A stretch of 64,000 nt of DNA from positions 3,038,001 through 3,102,000 of the forward strand of contig NZ_CP080521.1 in NCBI RefSeq assembly GCF_019468565.1. The letters run 5' to 3'. Source of the stretch: Pseudonocardia sp. DSM 110487 (GTDB taxonomy: Bacteria > Actinomycetota > Actinomycetes > Mycobacteriales > Pseudonocardiaceae). Numbering within the stretch: the first letter of the stretch is position 1; each line of letters starts with the position of its first letter. Of this stretch, positions 34,654-43,214 are shown in pieces. A program made the position numbers and the translations under genes. The notes beneath the pieces are model-generated. The model saw only the letters and a list, made by a program, of their open reading frames with translations, had not been told where the DNA came from and did no database searches.

Positions 34654-34926
34654 CGCCGCCGCGTGAACTCGGTGTCCCCGGGGCCGGTGCTCGCCCCGTG
34701 GTGGACCGATGAGGGCGGCGCTGCGGACATCATCGCCGCGAAGGCGGGAACGGACAGGGACAGCGTGCTGAACAGAGTCGGCCCGGAGATGATGGGCCTG
34801 GCCACCGGCCGGCTCGTCGATCCGCAGGAGATCGCTGACGTGGTCGCGCTGCTCGTCTCGCCGCGTTCGGCCAGCACGACCGGATCTGAGTTCGCGGTCG
34901 ACGCCGGGTTCCTCAAGGAGCCGTGA
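34654..34926 (+). pseudogene. Short-chain dehydrogenase/reductase, 3' remnant
   Basis: The frame gives RRRVNSVSPGPVLAPWW, then RVGPEMMGLATGRLVDPQEIADVVALLVSP and TTGSEFAVDAGFLKEP. These are the C-terminal third of a classical SDR (RVNSVSPG, the IADVVALLVSP helix, the TG-DGG-type end). The NAD-binding and catalytic YxxxK parts are absent; the upstream 200 bp in this frame do not read as SDR. The gene has lost its 5' end. Confidence 0.75.
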
Positions 34927-35070
34927 CCGCCCGACAGCCGTCGTGCACCGCCCGGGCATTACGAGCGTGGGCGCGCTCGCGGTCCGCTACATTGGGCAGT
35001 AGTCGCGGTTCTCGCGATGTGGCTCCGCCCGAGACCCCGGTCGCCATGAGGTGCAACGAGGGGATCCCGA

Positions 35071-35244
35071 ATGGAGCCGCCCATTCCTCCGGTGATGCTC
35101 GACGTGAACCGGCGATCGGCCGGCGTTTTCGCCGAGCTGGCCCAGGTGATCCGGCAAGCTGGCTGCACGAGCAGATCTTCCGCGGACGGCGGGCCAACGA
35201 CGCGGTCGGGCGCCGTTGCGCGCTTCGGCGCGGTGAGGCCATGA
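35071..35244 (+). CDS. Putative small protein (57 aa) upstream of the RGCVC gene
   Basis: ATG at 35071 follows GAGGGG at good spacing. The N-terminal half (PIPPVMLDVNRRSAGVFAEL, then AQVIRQAG) is helix-like; the rest is Ser/Gly/Arg-rich. Its TGA overlaps an ATG at 35241 that is in frame with the RGCVC gene, which suggests coupling. No family recognised. Confidence 0.4.
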   Translation: MEPPIPPVMLDVNRRSAGVFAELAQVIRQAGCTSRSSADGGPTTRSGAVARFGAVRP

Positions 35245-35294
35245 GACAAGCGCCCGCCGGGATCCGCCACCACCAGACGAGTCAGGAACAGAAC

Positions 35295-35495
35295 ATGCCC
35301 ATGATCGACGCCCCACCAGCAGCCGTCCCATCCACCGGAGGACGGGCCGATCGCGCCTGTGCCGCTTGCCCCCACGACCGGGATGCCCACGACGCGATCG
35401 GAACGAGATTCTGCTCGGCAACGAGCGCCCGCGGGCTGCACCGCGGCTGCGTCTGCGTCGGCGTGGCTCTCGCGTCCGGGCAGCGGGATCGCTGA
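35295..35495 (+). CDS. RGCVC family protein, copy 1
   Basis: 66 residues from the ATG at 35295. The core CAACPHDRDAHDAIGTRFC and RGCVCVG gives five to six cysteines in the family pattern, probably a metal-binding knuckle. A second copy lies at 43215-43448. Compared with it, the codon matching the ATG start of copy 2 is ACG here (ACG-AGT-CAG-GAA-CAG), so the start has moved; the in-frame ATG at 35241, overlapping the 57-aa gene stop, could give an 84-residue form instead. Function of the family is unknown. Confidence 0.75.
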   Translation: MPMIDAPPAAVPSTGGRADRACAACPHDRDAHDAIGTRFCSATSARGLHRGCVCVGVALASGQRDR

Positions 35496-35562
35496 GCACC
35501 GTCATTCCGCACAGATCCGTGACGTGCTGTCGGACTGCCGGTCTCCGCCGGACAGGATGGCA

Positions 35563-35736
35563 TCAGCCCACCGCGTGGGCGCCCCGAATGTCATGGACGC
35601 GGGCCGCAGCCGGTCCCGATTTGATCCGAACGGGGCCCCGATCCGCGGTATCGGCGTGAATCGCAGCCAACTGGCGCGGGTGCGCTGGCCATGCCCGGTG
35701 AGCGAATTCGACTCGGTCCGCGATGGAGTGGCTCAT
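35563..35736 (-). pseudogene. Possible truncated anti-sigma/ATP-binding protein
   Basis: ATG at 35736 follows GGGAGA at proper spacing. The first 33 residues (VEFAHRAWPAHPRQLAAIHA) resemble the start of RsbW-like HATPase anti-sigma proteins, but the kinase boxes never appear and the frame ends after 57 residues. Either a decayed gene or a chance likeness. Confidence 0.35.
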
Positions 35737-36231
35737 CTGTGGTCTCCCGGCGGGATGTGTCCCCGCGCATCGGTGTTCGTTCGCACCGGGGGGCAGGGGT
35801 GAGTGGCGCCGGACCAGGCACCTTCTGCTTTCCCGGACATCGGGTCTCGACCGGTTGTCTCCGGTCGAGACCCGGCGCCTGTGGGCAGCGGGATCTCGCC
35901 CCCGCAAGACAGTGCCACCAGCAGGTGGGGTTCCGGTTGGTCCGGGGAAGCGCGACATCGTCGATACGCCCACCCGGAACTGCACTACGCGTGAAAGCGG
36001 GCACCGGGGGTCGCGCCTAGACGGCGAGCCGTCCGCCGTACAGCGCCGATCGGTGGGCGGCGGGAGCGCGGGATGGGCGTGGGGTGGGCCGGCCACCCGA
36101 AGTCGCTACTCGTTCGGCCGGCTCGGGTCGCGCAGCGCGGTCCGTCAACCCGCGGACTGAGACGATCAGCCCGTCGTCGCCACCGTGAGGACGACGACGG
36201 GCGCGTCGAGCTGTCGCGACCGGTGGTTGAG
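35737..36231. other. 495-bp region without a convincing gene
   Basis: Between the truncated frame and the desaturase stop. It holds one strong hairpin (35841-35874) and long unlikely frames on both strands that are arginine-, serine- and proline-rich, as expected for non-coding GC-rich DNA. I see no RNA family that I can name. Confidence 0.5.
35841..35874. repeat. 14-bp perfect inverted repeat, strong hairpin
   Basis: CGGGTCTCGACCGG (35841-35854) pairs exactly with CCGGTCGAGACCCG (35861-35874) around the 6-nt loop TTGTCT. No T-run follows on either strand. It could be a terminator stem, part of a small RNA, or a recombination-prone cruciform in a non-coding stretch. Confidence 0.7.
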
Positions 36232-37209
36232 TCAGCTCGTGACGTCTAGCTTCGCGAGGCGGGTGGGGGTGGGCCAGCGCACGTCGCGGGCCCAGCCCAG
36301 CTTCTCGAACGCCCAGATCAGGCGGGCGGACAAGTCGATCTGACCGGGTCGCACGCCGTGGCGGGCGCAGGTGGGGTCGGCGTGGTGCAGGTTGTGCCAC
36401 GACTCGCCGAGGGACAGCAGCGCCAGCGGCCAGAAGTTGGTCGCCTTGCCCTGCGCGGCGAAGGGGCGCTCGCCGACCATGTGGCAGATCGAGTTGATCG
36501 ACCAGGTGACGTGGTGCAGCACGGCCACGCGGACCAGCCCGGCCCAGAAGAACGCCGTGACGGCGCCCCAGAACGACATGGTGATCAGGCCACCGAGCAG
36601 GGCGGGCGCGAGCAGGCTGATCGCGGTCAACAGCGGGAACAGCCGGCTGATCCGGGCGATGTCGCGGTCGGCGAGCAGGTCGGGGGTGAAGCGCTCTGCG
36701 TTCGTGCGGTCCTTGCCGAACAGCCAGCCGAAGTGGGCGTGGAAGAAGCCCTTGGCCAGCGCGGCGGGAGTGGTGCCGAAGAGCCACGGGGAGTGCGGGT
36801 CGCCTTCCTTGTCGGAGAAGGCGTGGTGGCGGCGGTGGTCGGCGACCCAGGTGATGACGTCGCCCTGCATGGCCATGCTGCCCGCGACCGCCAGTCCGCT
36901 CCGTAGACCTCGGTTCGCCTTGAACGCCCGGTGGGTGAGGTGGCGGTGGAAGCCGACGGTGACGCCGAAGGCGGACAGGAGGTAGAAGCCCACGGCGAGG
37001 CCGATGTCGGTCCAGCTCAGCGCCCAGCCCCAGGCCAGCGGTATGGCCGCGAGCAGGGCGAACGTCGGGATCAGGGTGAAGGTGTAGACGAGCACCCTCT
37101 CGCCGGGCGGGCGTTGACCGGCGAGGACGGGTTTTGCGCCGCCGCGCCGTGAATCGCTTGTGGGCGGTGCGCCGCCGCGGGCGGCGGACGCGGGGGTCAA
37201 CGTCGTCAT
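36232..37209 (-). CDS. Acyl-CoA/fatty acid desaturase (membrane di-iron)
   Basis: 325 residues with all three histidine boxes: HRHLTH (about 92-97), HRRHHAF (about 129) and HNLHHAD (about 269), typical of delta-9 acyl-CoA desaturases. Four membrane segments surround them. It introduces a double bond in fatty acyl chains at the membrane, which would also supply the oleoyl substrate for the tmsAB pair. It is divergent from a TetR gene across a region with two identical palindromes, so repression by that TetR is likely. Confidence 0.93.
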   Translation of the reverse strand: MTTLTPASAARGGAPPTSDSRRGGAKPVLAGQRPPGERVLVYTFTLIPTFALLAAIPLAWGWALSWTDIGLAVGFYLLSAFGVTVGFHRHLTHRAFKANRGLRSGLAVAGSMAMQGDVITWVADHRRHHAFSDKEGDPHSPWLFGTTPAALAKGFFHAHFGWLFGKDRTNAERFTPDLLADRDIARISRLFPLLTAISLLAPALLGGLITMSFWGAVTAFFWAGLVRVAVLHHVTWSINSICHMVGERPFAAQGKATNFWPLALLSLGESWHNLHHADPTCARHGVRPGQIDLSARLIWAFEKLGWARDVRWPTPTRLAKLDVTS

Positions 37210-37331
37210 TTCGGATTCTCCTCTGTTGTCGGATGTGCAGCAGCCGTCTGGGTGGCTGGGGAAGCCCTGCGGCGTGACGTCCGCGGGCGTCCCGGGGCGT
37301 CCATCAATGGGTTACCCGGGGATCGTCAGCT

Positions 37332-37387
37332 GTAGCGCTACGGTTGGAACTACGATGTAGCGCTACGATGTAGACTCTACGGTCTAG
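37332..37387. promoter_or_regulatory. TetR operators: two GTAGCGCTAC palindromes plus a third dyad
   Basis: GTAGCGCTAC occurs at 37332-37341 and again at 37357-37366, both perfect 10-bp palindromes with centres 25 bp apart. A third dyad, TAGAC-tctacg-GTCTA, lies at 37371-37386. All are in the 214-bp gap between the divergent desaturase and TetR genes, the expected place for TetR autoregulation and desaturase control. Confidence 0.75.
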
Positions 37388-37423
37388 CAGGCAGATCTTC
37401 TGCCGATGGTGGGGCAACACACG

Positions 37424-38173
37424 ATGGCGAGCACGGAGGTGAGTGAGGTGGACGGTGACGCCGACCGCGGCACAGCGCTCGACAGCACGACAGTCGGGCG
37501 ACGGGTCAGGCGACGCACCGGGCTGTCCCGCGCCGACGTACTCAGCGCGGCGTTGGCGCTGGTCGATGCCGACGGGGTCGAGGCGCTGTCCATGCGGCGG
37601 CTCGGCAAGTCGCTCGGCCGTGATCCGATGCGGCTGTATCGCCATGCGCCCAGCAAGGACGACCTGATAGACGGGGTCGTCGAGTTCGCGCTGGCCGAGC
37701 TGCCGGTTCCCGCGATGCCCGAGAGCGGCGACTGGGAAGAGGCGCTACGCCGCGCCGCGCACGCCTTCCGCGCGCTCGCCCTCGCCCACCCGCATGTCGT
37801 GCCGCTGATGGTGACCCGGCCGCTGGCCACCCCGCTGGCCATGCGCCCGCTCGGCACGTTGCGCCCGCTCGAGGCCCTGTTGGACCTGTTCGTCGAAGCC
37901 GGATTCGACGGATGCGGCGCGCTGCACGCCTACCGGCTCTACGTCGGTTTCCTCTACGGACACGTGCTCAACGAGCTGCAGGAGCGCGTGCACGACCCGG
38001 ACGAGAGAGACCACCTGCTGCGGCTGGGCCTCCACCGGCTGCCTGCCCGCGAATTCCCGTGGTTGCGCGCGCTGGCCGGTGAGCTCGCCGCATACGACGG
38101 CGAACGGGAGCTCGACGAAGGCCTCGACATCATCCTGGAGGGCCTGCGTTCCCGAACGACGCAGTGCGAATGA
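37424..38173 (+). CDS. TetR/AcrR family regulator
   Basis: 249 residues from ATG at 37424 (GGTGGGGC upstream); the ATG at 37406 adds six. HTH: SRADVLSAALALVDADGVEALSMRRLGKSLGRDPMRLYRHAPSKDDLIDGVVEFAL (about 36-91), with the TetR_C_1-like ligand domain after. Divergent from the desaturase gene and next to three dyads, so it probably senses an acyl ligand and controls both genes. Confidence 0.92.
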   Translation: MASTEVSEVDGDADRGTALDSTTVGRRVRRRTGLSRADVLSAALALVDADGVEALSMRRLGKSLGRDPMRLYRHAPSKDDLIDGVVEFALAELPVPAMPESGDWEEALRRAAHAFRALALAHPHVVPLMVTRPLATPLAMRPLGTLRPLEALLDLFVEAGFDGCGALHAYRLYVGFLYGHVLNELQERVHDPDERDHLLRLGLHRLPAREFPWLRALAGELAAYDGERELDEGLDIILEGLRSRTTQCE

Positions 38174-38349
38174 GCTCGTCGAGTTCCTCTCCGCGAGGAG
38201 CGCGAGCGACATCGCCGAGAACACCCAGGCGAGGTAATCAGGTGTACCGTTCGCAGTGTCGGGTTCTGTCAGCACACGGGCGTTCGAGCTCATGTCGTCC
38301 TCGGCGAAAGTCCATGCCGGGCGTCCGCGTCCGAGGACGGAGCACCGAC

Positions 38350-38883
38350 ATGGCGTCGGTATCCATCATCCGGAGCGTTTCTCCGATCGGCGACCACCAG
38401 AACGTCCGACTTCAGTTGAAGCCGCACGAACCGGCCACGGGTTTCGTCGACGGTGGGTGGTGGCCCCATTCACGTGACCTTCCGGTCGAGTTGCCGGCCC
38501 TGCTGGCCGGGCTCGCGGTCGGGCTGGGTCCGGTCGAGAGCGTGAGCTACAACCTCGACGCCTGGGACCCCGCACCGCGCAAGATCACAATTGGCGGTCG
38601 CATCATCCGGCTCGCCGGCTACCGCTCGCAACATCCCGCCACGATCGACGTCCTCAGTGCAGGCCACCGCGTCACCTTGCTGGTCGTACCGCCCGAGGCC
38701 ACGCCGGAGGCCGCGCACGGCACGCTGATGGCGGCAGGCCATCGAGGCAACGCCGACGGCATCGACGCGCTGTTGCTCACCGGCTCTGCCGACGAGGTGG
38801 CGCAGGAGCGGCGGGAGCTCGACGGGGCACCCGTGCGCATGCACGCCGTCGGCAGCCGACCGGTCCGCGCCCCGGACGCCTGA
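38350..38883 (+). CDS. DUF5994 family protein, second copy
   Basis: 177 residues from ATG at 38350 (GGAGC upstream). Core: LKPHEPATGFVDGGWWPHSRD, ELPALLAGLAVGLGPVESVSYNLDAWD, GGRIIRLAGYRSQHPATIDVL. It is closer to the family norm than the copy at 31892-32452. Upstream in-frame ATGs give Arg/Ser-rich sequence unlike the family. Function unknown. Confidence 0.82.
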   Translation: MASVSIIRSVSPIGDHQNVRLQLKPHEPATGFVDGGWWPHSRDLPVELPALLAGLAVGLGPVESVSYNLDAWDPAPRKITIGGRIIRLAGYRSQHPATIDVLSAGHRVTLLVVPPEATPEAAHGTLMAAGHRGNADGIDALLLTGSADEVAQERRELDGAPVRMHAVGSRPVRAPDA

Positions 38884-38947
38884 CCCGTACAGCCCACATA
38901 CCGACCGCCCAGATATCGACCGCCGACACCTCACGGAAGAGTGAATC

Positions 38948-39109
38948 ATGGACACCAGCACCAGAACCCACATCTCGCTCTACGAGCAGCGTCTCCAGCT
39001 CGTCGCTCATGCATTGACGGAAAACTCGAAGCTCAGTGAGAAGGTCGCCTCGGATCTCGCCGTGCACGTGCTGTACGCCATCGACCACATCCCGGAGAAG
39101 GTGCGATAG
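38948..39109 (+). CDS. Small conserved protein, DUF6307-like (53 aa)
   Basis: ATG with GGAAG at 9 bp. The sequence ISLYEQRLQLVAHALTEN and VLYAIDHIPEKVR fits a small actinomycete family of about 50-60 residues that I believe is DUF6307; the name is from memory of its pattern and needs a search. All-helical, no membrane span. It follows DUF5994 by 64 bp and may share its transcript. The following 271 bp hold no gene that I can support. Confidence 0.6.
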   Translation: MDTSTRTHISLYEQRLQLVAHALTENSKLSEKVASDLAVHVLYAIDHIPEKVR

Positions 39110-39380
39110 ATCCATCGAGCCGGATCGCCCAAAGCCATTACCGACCGCGTCATTCGGCGGTAGACTGACCGGCGACGGGCGGGGTGAACTCGTCGTTGCA
39201 CCCACTTACGGGTGCTGAATGATCGCCGCGTCGACGGCATCGAGATGCCCTGTCCGTCCCGAATCCCGCCCGAGCGCACACGATGCGTGACGGCTCTGAC
39301 GCGGACGAGATGTTCCGGCTGTAGAGCGCCGAGGCCCAGGCGTCCCGAGCTGTGGGCCGCCGCTGACGAGCGCCACCCGC

Positions 39381-40895
39381 TCAGCGGGACGCGCCGTGAT
39401 CTCCCGCTGTCGCTGGTGGCCCGTCGTTGACCAGTTGCTCGAGGAGGAGCGGCACGTCGACGACGGCGAACCGCACGCATGCGTCGCTCGCGCCGTACGG
39501 CAGTAGGAGCCGGTCGCCGTGCAGGAGGGCGCCGCAGGAGTACACGACGTTGGGCACGTACCCGTCGCGCTCGTCGTCCCGCGGGCGCATGAGCGGCTCG
39601 CGAAGCGCGCCGATCACCCGGCTCGGATCCTCCAGGTCGAGCAGCAGGGCGCCGATGGAGTACTCGCGCATCGGCCCGACGCCGTGCGTCAGGACCAGCC
39701 ATCCCTCGTCGGTCTCGACCGGCGAGCCGCAGTTGCCCGTCTGCGTGAGCTCCCACGCCCGGCTCGGGACGTGCAGCGTGCGCGGTTCCCCCCACACGAA
39801 GCCGTCGAGGGACGTGGCGATCGCGTTGGTCTCGCGGTCCCATCGGGACAGGGCGACATGGCGTCCCCCGACCGTGCGGGGGAACAGGGCCATCCCCTTG
39901 TTCTTCGCGGCCGGCCCGGCGAGCTGCGACATCCGGAATCGCTGGAAGTCGGAGGTCTCGATGAGCTGCGGTGCGATGTGGTCACCGTCGAACGCGGTGT
40001 AGGTGGCTCGGTAGGTCGCGGTGCCGTCGTCGAGGACGACGCGGACGAAGCGAGCGTCTTCCATGGCGTGTGCCTCCGACGGGCCGTGCGGCCACAGCAC
40101 CCGCTCGGCGATCGCCGACCGCGGCGAGAACACGACCTCGTAGCCGCACCGGGCGATGCGCCGGGCCCGCTCCGCGGTGCGGACGCCGCCGTGCCGGGTG
40201 ACCTGCTGCCTCGCCAGCGCCTCGATGGCCCGCTCCAGCTCGTCGTCTCCGAATCGCGCGGGGAGGCTGCCGACGAGGAACGACGTGCTCTCCGTGTCGG
40301 AGCCGTCCTCGGCGAGCAGCGCCGCGAACAGCGTCGTGTCGTGGACGGCCGGCCCGGGACGGCCGGTCTCGACGTGCGGGCCGGGGTCGTCGAGAAACAG
40401 CTCGTGTCCGTCACCGAATACCCCGGTGCGGAACTCCACCGACGACACGTGGCCCTCGCCGACCGCGCGCAAGCTCATGACGAACCGGAGGTGGCCTGCC
40501 GGGAGGTCGGACTGGTCGGGGTGCGGCACGATCGACGGGTTGAACAGCGCGGCCGCTTCGATCGCGTACTCGTGGGTGAACCACGCGCCGATCAGGGTGC
40601 GGCGCTCCTCGGTCAACGCGTCGTCGCCGGGCACGCGGTGGGCGATCTCCGCGTAGTGAGCGGCGAGCGTGCTGCGCAGGTCCCGATGCCGCCTCGGGTA
40701 GCGGTCGAGGACGCCGCGCAGCGTCGAGCGGACCTCGTCCTCTCCGAGTGCGAGGATCCGCGCCAGCACGCCGGTGGCCCGGGACTCCGTCGCCCCCACG
40801 AGCTCGTGGCCGGGGACGAAGAGCCGGGCCAGCACACGGGCCGGGTCGGCGGTCAGGGCGGCGTCGAGTCGCGAGACCATCCCGGTCTTCCTCAT
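39381..40895 (-). CDS. Glycoside hydrolase family 130-like protein (mannoside phosphorylase or hydrolase)
   Basis: 504 residues. The five-bladed propeller carries GH130-type blocks: EYAIEAAALFNPSIVPHPDQ, AMEDARFVRV, ELTQTGNCGSPVETDEGWLVLTHGVGPMREYSIGALLLDLEDPSRVIG and YVPNVVYSCGALL. An N-terminal helical part of about 110 residues precedes them, as in longer members of the family. GH130 enzymes act on beta-mannosides by phosphorolysis or hydrolysis. It is the last gene of a coupled three-gene cassette (ATGA overlap at 40892-40895). Confidence 0.85.
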   Translation of the reverse strand: MRKTGMVSRLDAALTADPARVLARLFVPGHELVGATESRATGVLARILALGEDEVRSTLRGVLDRYPRRHRDLRSTLAAHYAEIAHRVPGDDALTEERRTLIGAWFTHEYAIEAAALFNPSIVPHPDQSDLPAGHLRFVMSLRAVGEGHVSSVEFRTGVFGDGHELFLDDPGPHVETGRPGPAVHDTTLFAALLAEDGSDTESTSFLVGSLPARFGDDELERAIEALARQQVTRHGGVRTAERARRIARCGYEVVFSPRSAIAERVLWPHGPSEAHAMEDARFVRVVLDDGTATYRATYTAFDGDHIAPQLIETSDFQRFRMSQLAGPAAKNKGMALFPRTVGGRHVALSRWDRETNAIATSLDGFVWGEPRTLHVPSRAWELTQTGNCGSPVETDEGWLVLTHGVGPMREYSIGALLLDLEDPSRVIGALREPLMRPRDDERDGYVPNVVYSCGALLHGDRLLLPYGASDACVRFAVVDVPLLLEQLVNDGPPATAGDHGASR

Positions 40896-41923
40896 CCGAT
40901 GCCGTCCGACGTCAAGAGTGCGCGAGCGTGCTGCAGGGTCGACATCAGTGCCAGGGTGGACTCCGCGCCCTGGTTCTCGTTGCGTCCGTAGCGCTCGAGG
41001 CCGTCGCAACCGCCTCCGCTGACGGGGTCATAGAGGGCCCTTGCGGTGTCGTTGGCGCCGAGGAACCAGTCGGCGGCGCGGGAGATCCCGTCGAGCCATC
41101 GCTGGTGTCCGGTGATGCGGTACGCCCGCGCGCAGGCATCGGCGAGCGCGGCCGCCTCGATCGGCTGCTGGTCGTAACCCGGCCCGCGGTCGGACGGCCC
41201 CCGGCCGGCCGCGGGAACCAGCGAGAGGTGGCCGTGGCGGGTCTGCACCTCGACCAACCAGGTGAGTAGCCGCAGCCCGTCGGCGATCATCGTGGACACG
41301 TCCAGCGCGGCGCCCGCCACCAGCAGTGCCTCGGGCAGCACGGCGTTCGCGTAGGCCAGGCGTGGTTCAGGCCATGGCCACTCCGCACCGGGGGCGGGTC
41401 TCCCGATCGCGATGGCGGCAGCGGCGAGCAGGTCCAGCGCGCCGACGTGCGCCGGTTGGACGGAGAGCACCTCCGCGGCGCCGAGCGCGGCGAAGGCCAT
41501 GGTGCGTGGCGACGTCGAACGCCACCGCGCACCGCGGTCGAACGCAGCGAGTGCGCGCGGGTCCTCTGCGGCCGCGCCGAGTGCCCAGAGGGCCCGGCCC
41601 CAGCAGTCCTCGACACAGGGTGCGCCTCGGAAACGCAGGTCCGTGCCCCGGCGGTTGCGGAACCGGCCGTCCTCGGCCTGTGCGGCGAGCACGAACGACA
41701 GGTAGTGCTCGCGAAGGTCGTCGTGCTCGGGTCCGCTCTCGCGGCAGACGACCACCAGCGCCCGCGCCACGTCGTCGAGGCAGTAGCCGTGCTCGCGACG
41801 CGGGGTGGTGCCGCGGGCGTGCTCGTAGACACCGCCGGCGTCGGTGAGCCGCCTCAGGTGCGTGAAGGGCGGGGACGGGATGTGGTCGTAGCGGGCGGCG
41901 CGTGCGCCGGTGGGCGCGCTCAT
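40892..41923 (-). CDS. Alpha/alpha-toroid glycan-associated protein
   Basis: 343 residues with no membrane span. Repeated helical pairs such as YCLDDVARALVVV, GRALWALGAAAEDPRAL and GYDQQPIEAAALADACARAYRITG look like an (alpha/alpha) barrel of glycoside-hydrolase or glycan-epimerase type. Databases often call such genes glycosyltransferase only because of their neighbours. It overlaps the GT4 gene before it and the GH130 gene after it by 4 bp each. Confidence 0.7.
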   Translation of the reverse strand: MSAPTGARAARYDHIPSPPFTHLRRLTDAGGVYEHARGTTPRREHGYCLDDVARALVVVCRESGPEHDDLREHYLSFVLAAQAEDGRFRNRRGTDLRFRGAPCVEDCWGRALWALGAAAEDPRALAAFDRGARWRSTSPRTMAFAALGAAEVLSVQPAHVGALDLLAAAAIAIGRPAPGAEWPWPEPRLAYANAVLPEALLVAGAALDVSTMIADGLRLLTWLVEVQTRHGHLSLVPAAGRGPSDRGPGYDQQPIEAAALADACARAYRITGHQRWLDGISRAADWFLGANDTARALYDPVSGGGCDGLERYGRNENQGAESTLALMSTLQHARALLTSDGIG

Positions 41924-43116
41924 GACGTGGACACCGGTGCGGCGACCAAGGACTCCGCGATCTGCTGGTAGCGGGCAGCGACGGCGCCCCACAGCAGGTC
42001 CGGGGCCTTCCGTGCGGCTCGTTCCGCCAGCCCGTCGGCGAGCCCTGGTTCGCCCAGCGCCCGGCGCAGCGCCGCCTCCATCGCGGCGGCGTCGCGCTGC
42101 GGCACCACCAGCCCGGTCCCGTCGCCAAGGAGTTCGACGGCGTGCGGGAAGGCAGTGGAGACAACGGGGCGGCCTGCCGCCACCGCCTCGATGAGCACCC
42201 CGGAGGTCACCTGCTCGTGCGAGTCGTACGGAAGGAGGACGACATCGGCGCGCTGCACGAGATCGGCGAGCTCGCCCACCTCGAGGTACCGGTCGTCGAG
42301 CTCCACGACGTCGGCCACGCCGCGGTTGTGCGCTCGCAACGCCAGGCTCTGGCGGTACTCCTCGCCGTCGCGTTCGACCACCTTGGGGTGCGTCTTGCCG
42401 ATGACGAGGTAGTGCGGTCGGAGATCCTGCAGGCCCGGCAGCGAGTCGATCGCCCACTCGATGCCCTTCCCCGGCCCCAGCAGCCCCCAGGTGAGGACGA
42501 GCGGCCGATCGGCCGCGAGCCGTTCCGCCCTGGCCGCCTCGAGATCGAGCGGGCCGTGGTCGTTGGCACCGTGCGGGATGACGACGACCGCGTCGGGGTT
42601 GGCGCCGTAGCTCGCCACCAGTCGCTGCCGCGCGGTCTCGGTCATGGTCACGACGATGTCGGCCGATTCGACGAGCCAGCGCAGGATGCGGCGTTGCCGC
42701 GAGGTGGGCTCCTGCAGCACGGTGTGCAGGACGATGATCGTCGGTACCGTCAGGCCCGCCACGATGTCGATCACGTCGCAGCCGTCGGCCCCGCCGTAGA
42801 TCCCGTACTCGTGCTGGACCACGACAGCCCCGAACCCGTTCAGGCGGCGCACCGCGTCGACGGCGCTGCTGGGGGAGCCGTTCACCATGTGTGCCGCGAC
42901 CTCTGCCCCCGGATACGGCTCGGCCCGATCGACGATCCGGACGACACCGGCGGTGCCCGCCCCTCGGTTCAGCTGCTCGGTGAGGGCGGCGCTGAACGTC
43001 GCCAGGCCGCACTGGGTCGGCGGGTAGGTGCTGAGGATCCCGATCGTCGCCGGTCGCGACGCGTCGGCGGGCAGGCGGGGAGCCGGTACCGGGGGCCGCT
43101 GGATGGTCGTGGGCAC
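41920..43116 (-). CDS. Glycosyltransferase family 4-like protein
   Basis: 398 residues from GTG at 43116; an open frame continues upstream but is not protein-like. GT-B fold: N-terminal IGILSTYPPTQCGLATFSAAL and VQHEYGIYGG, C-terminal LVLTWGLLGPGKGIEWAIDSL and the nucleotide-sugar site LLPYDSHEQVTSGVLIEAVAAGRPVVST. The EYGIYGG and CGLATF blocks fit the group of GT4 enzymes found beside GH130. It probably moves a mannosyl or related residue in the cytoplasm. Confidence 0.88.
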   Translation of the reverse strand: MPTTIQRPPVPAPRLPADASRPATIGILSTYPPTQCGLATFSAALTEQLNRGAGTAGVVRIVDRAEPYPGAEVAAHMVNGSPSSAVDAVRRLNGFGAVVVQHEYGIYGGADGCDVIDIVAGLTVPTIIVLHTVLQEPTSRQRRILRWLVESADIVVTMTETARQRLVASYGANPDAVVVIPHGANDHGPLDLEAARAERLAADRPLVLTWGLLGPGKGIEWAIDSLPGLQDLRPHYLVIGKTHPKVVERDGEEYRQSLALRAHNRGVADVVELDDRYLEVGELADLVQRADVVLLPYDSHEQVTSGVLIEAVAAGRPVVSTAFPHAVELLGDGTGLVVPQRDAAAMEAALRRALGEPGLADGLAERAARKAPDLLWGAVAARYQQIAESLVAAPVSTS

Positions 43117-43214
43117 AGGTGCTCGTGACGTCGACGGAAGGTGCGGGGCGCCGCGGTGTGCCGAGCCGTCGAGACGGCGGTGGCAGCGGCGGGTCGAACG
43201 TCGTTCGCTCAGGA

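Noticed and set aside
39007..39843. Long arginine-rich frame opposite the glycan region
   Set aside because: Composition is that of an antisense frame in GC-rich DNA, and it covers the real small gene at 38948-39109 and the GH130 gene end.
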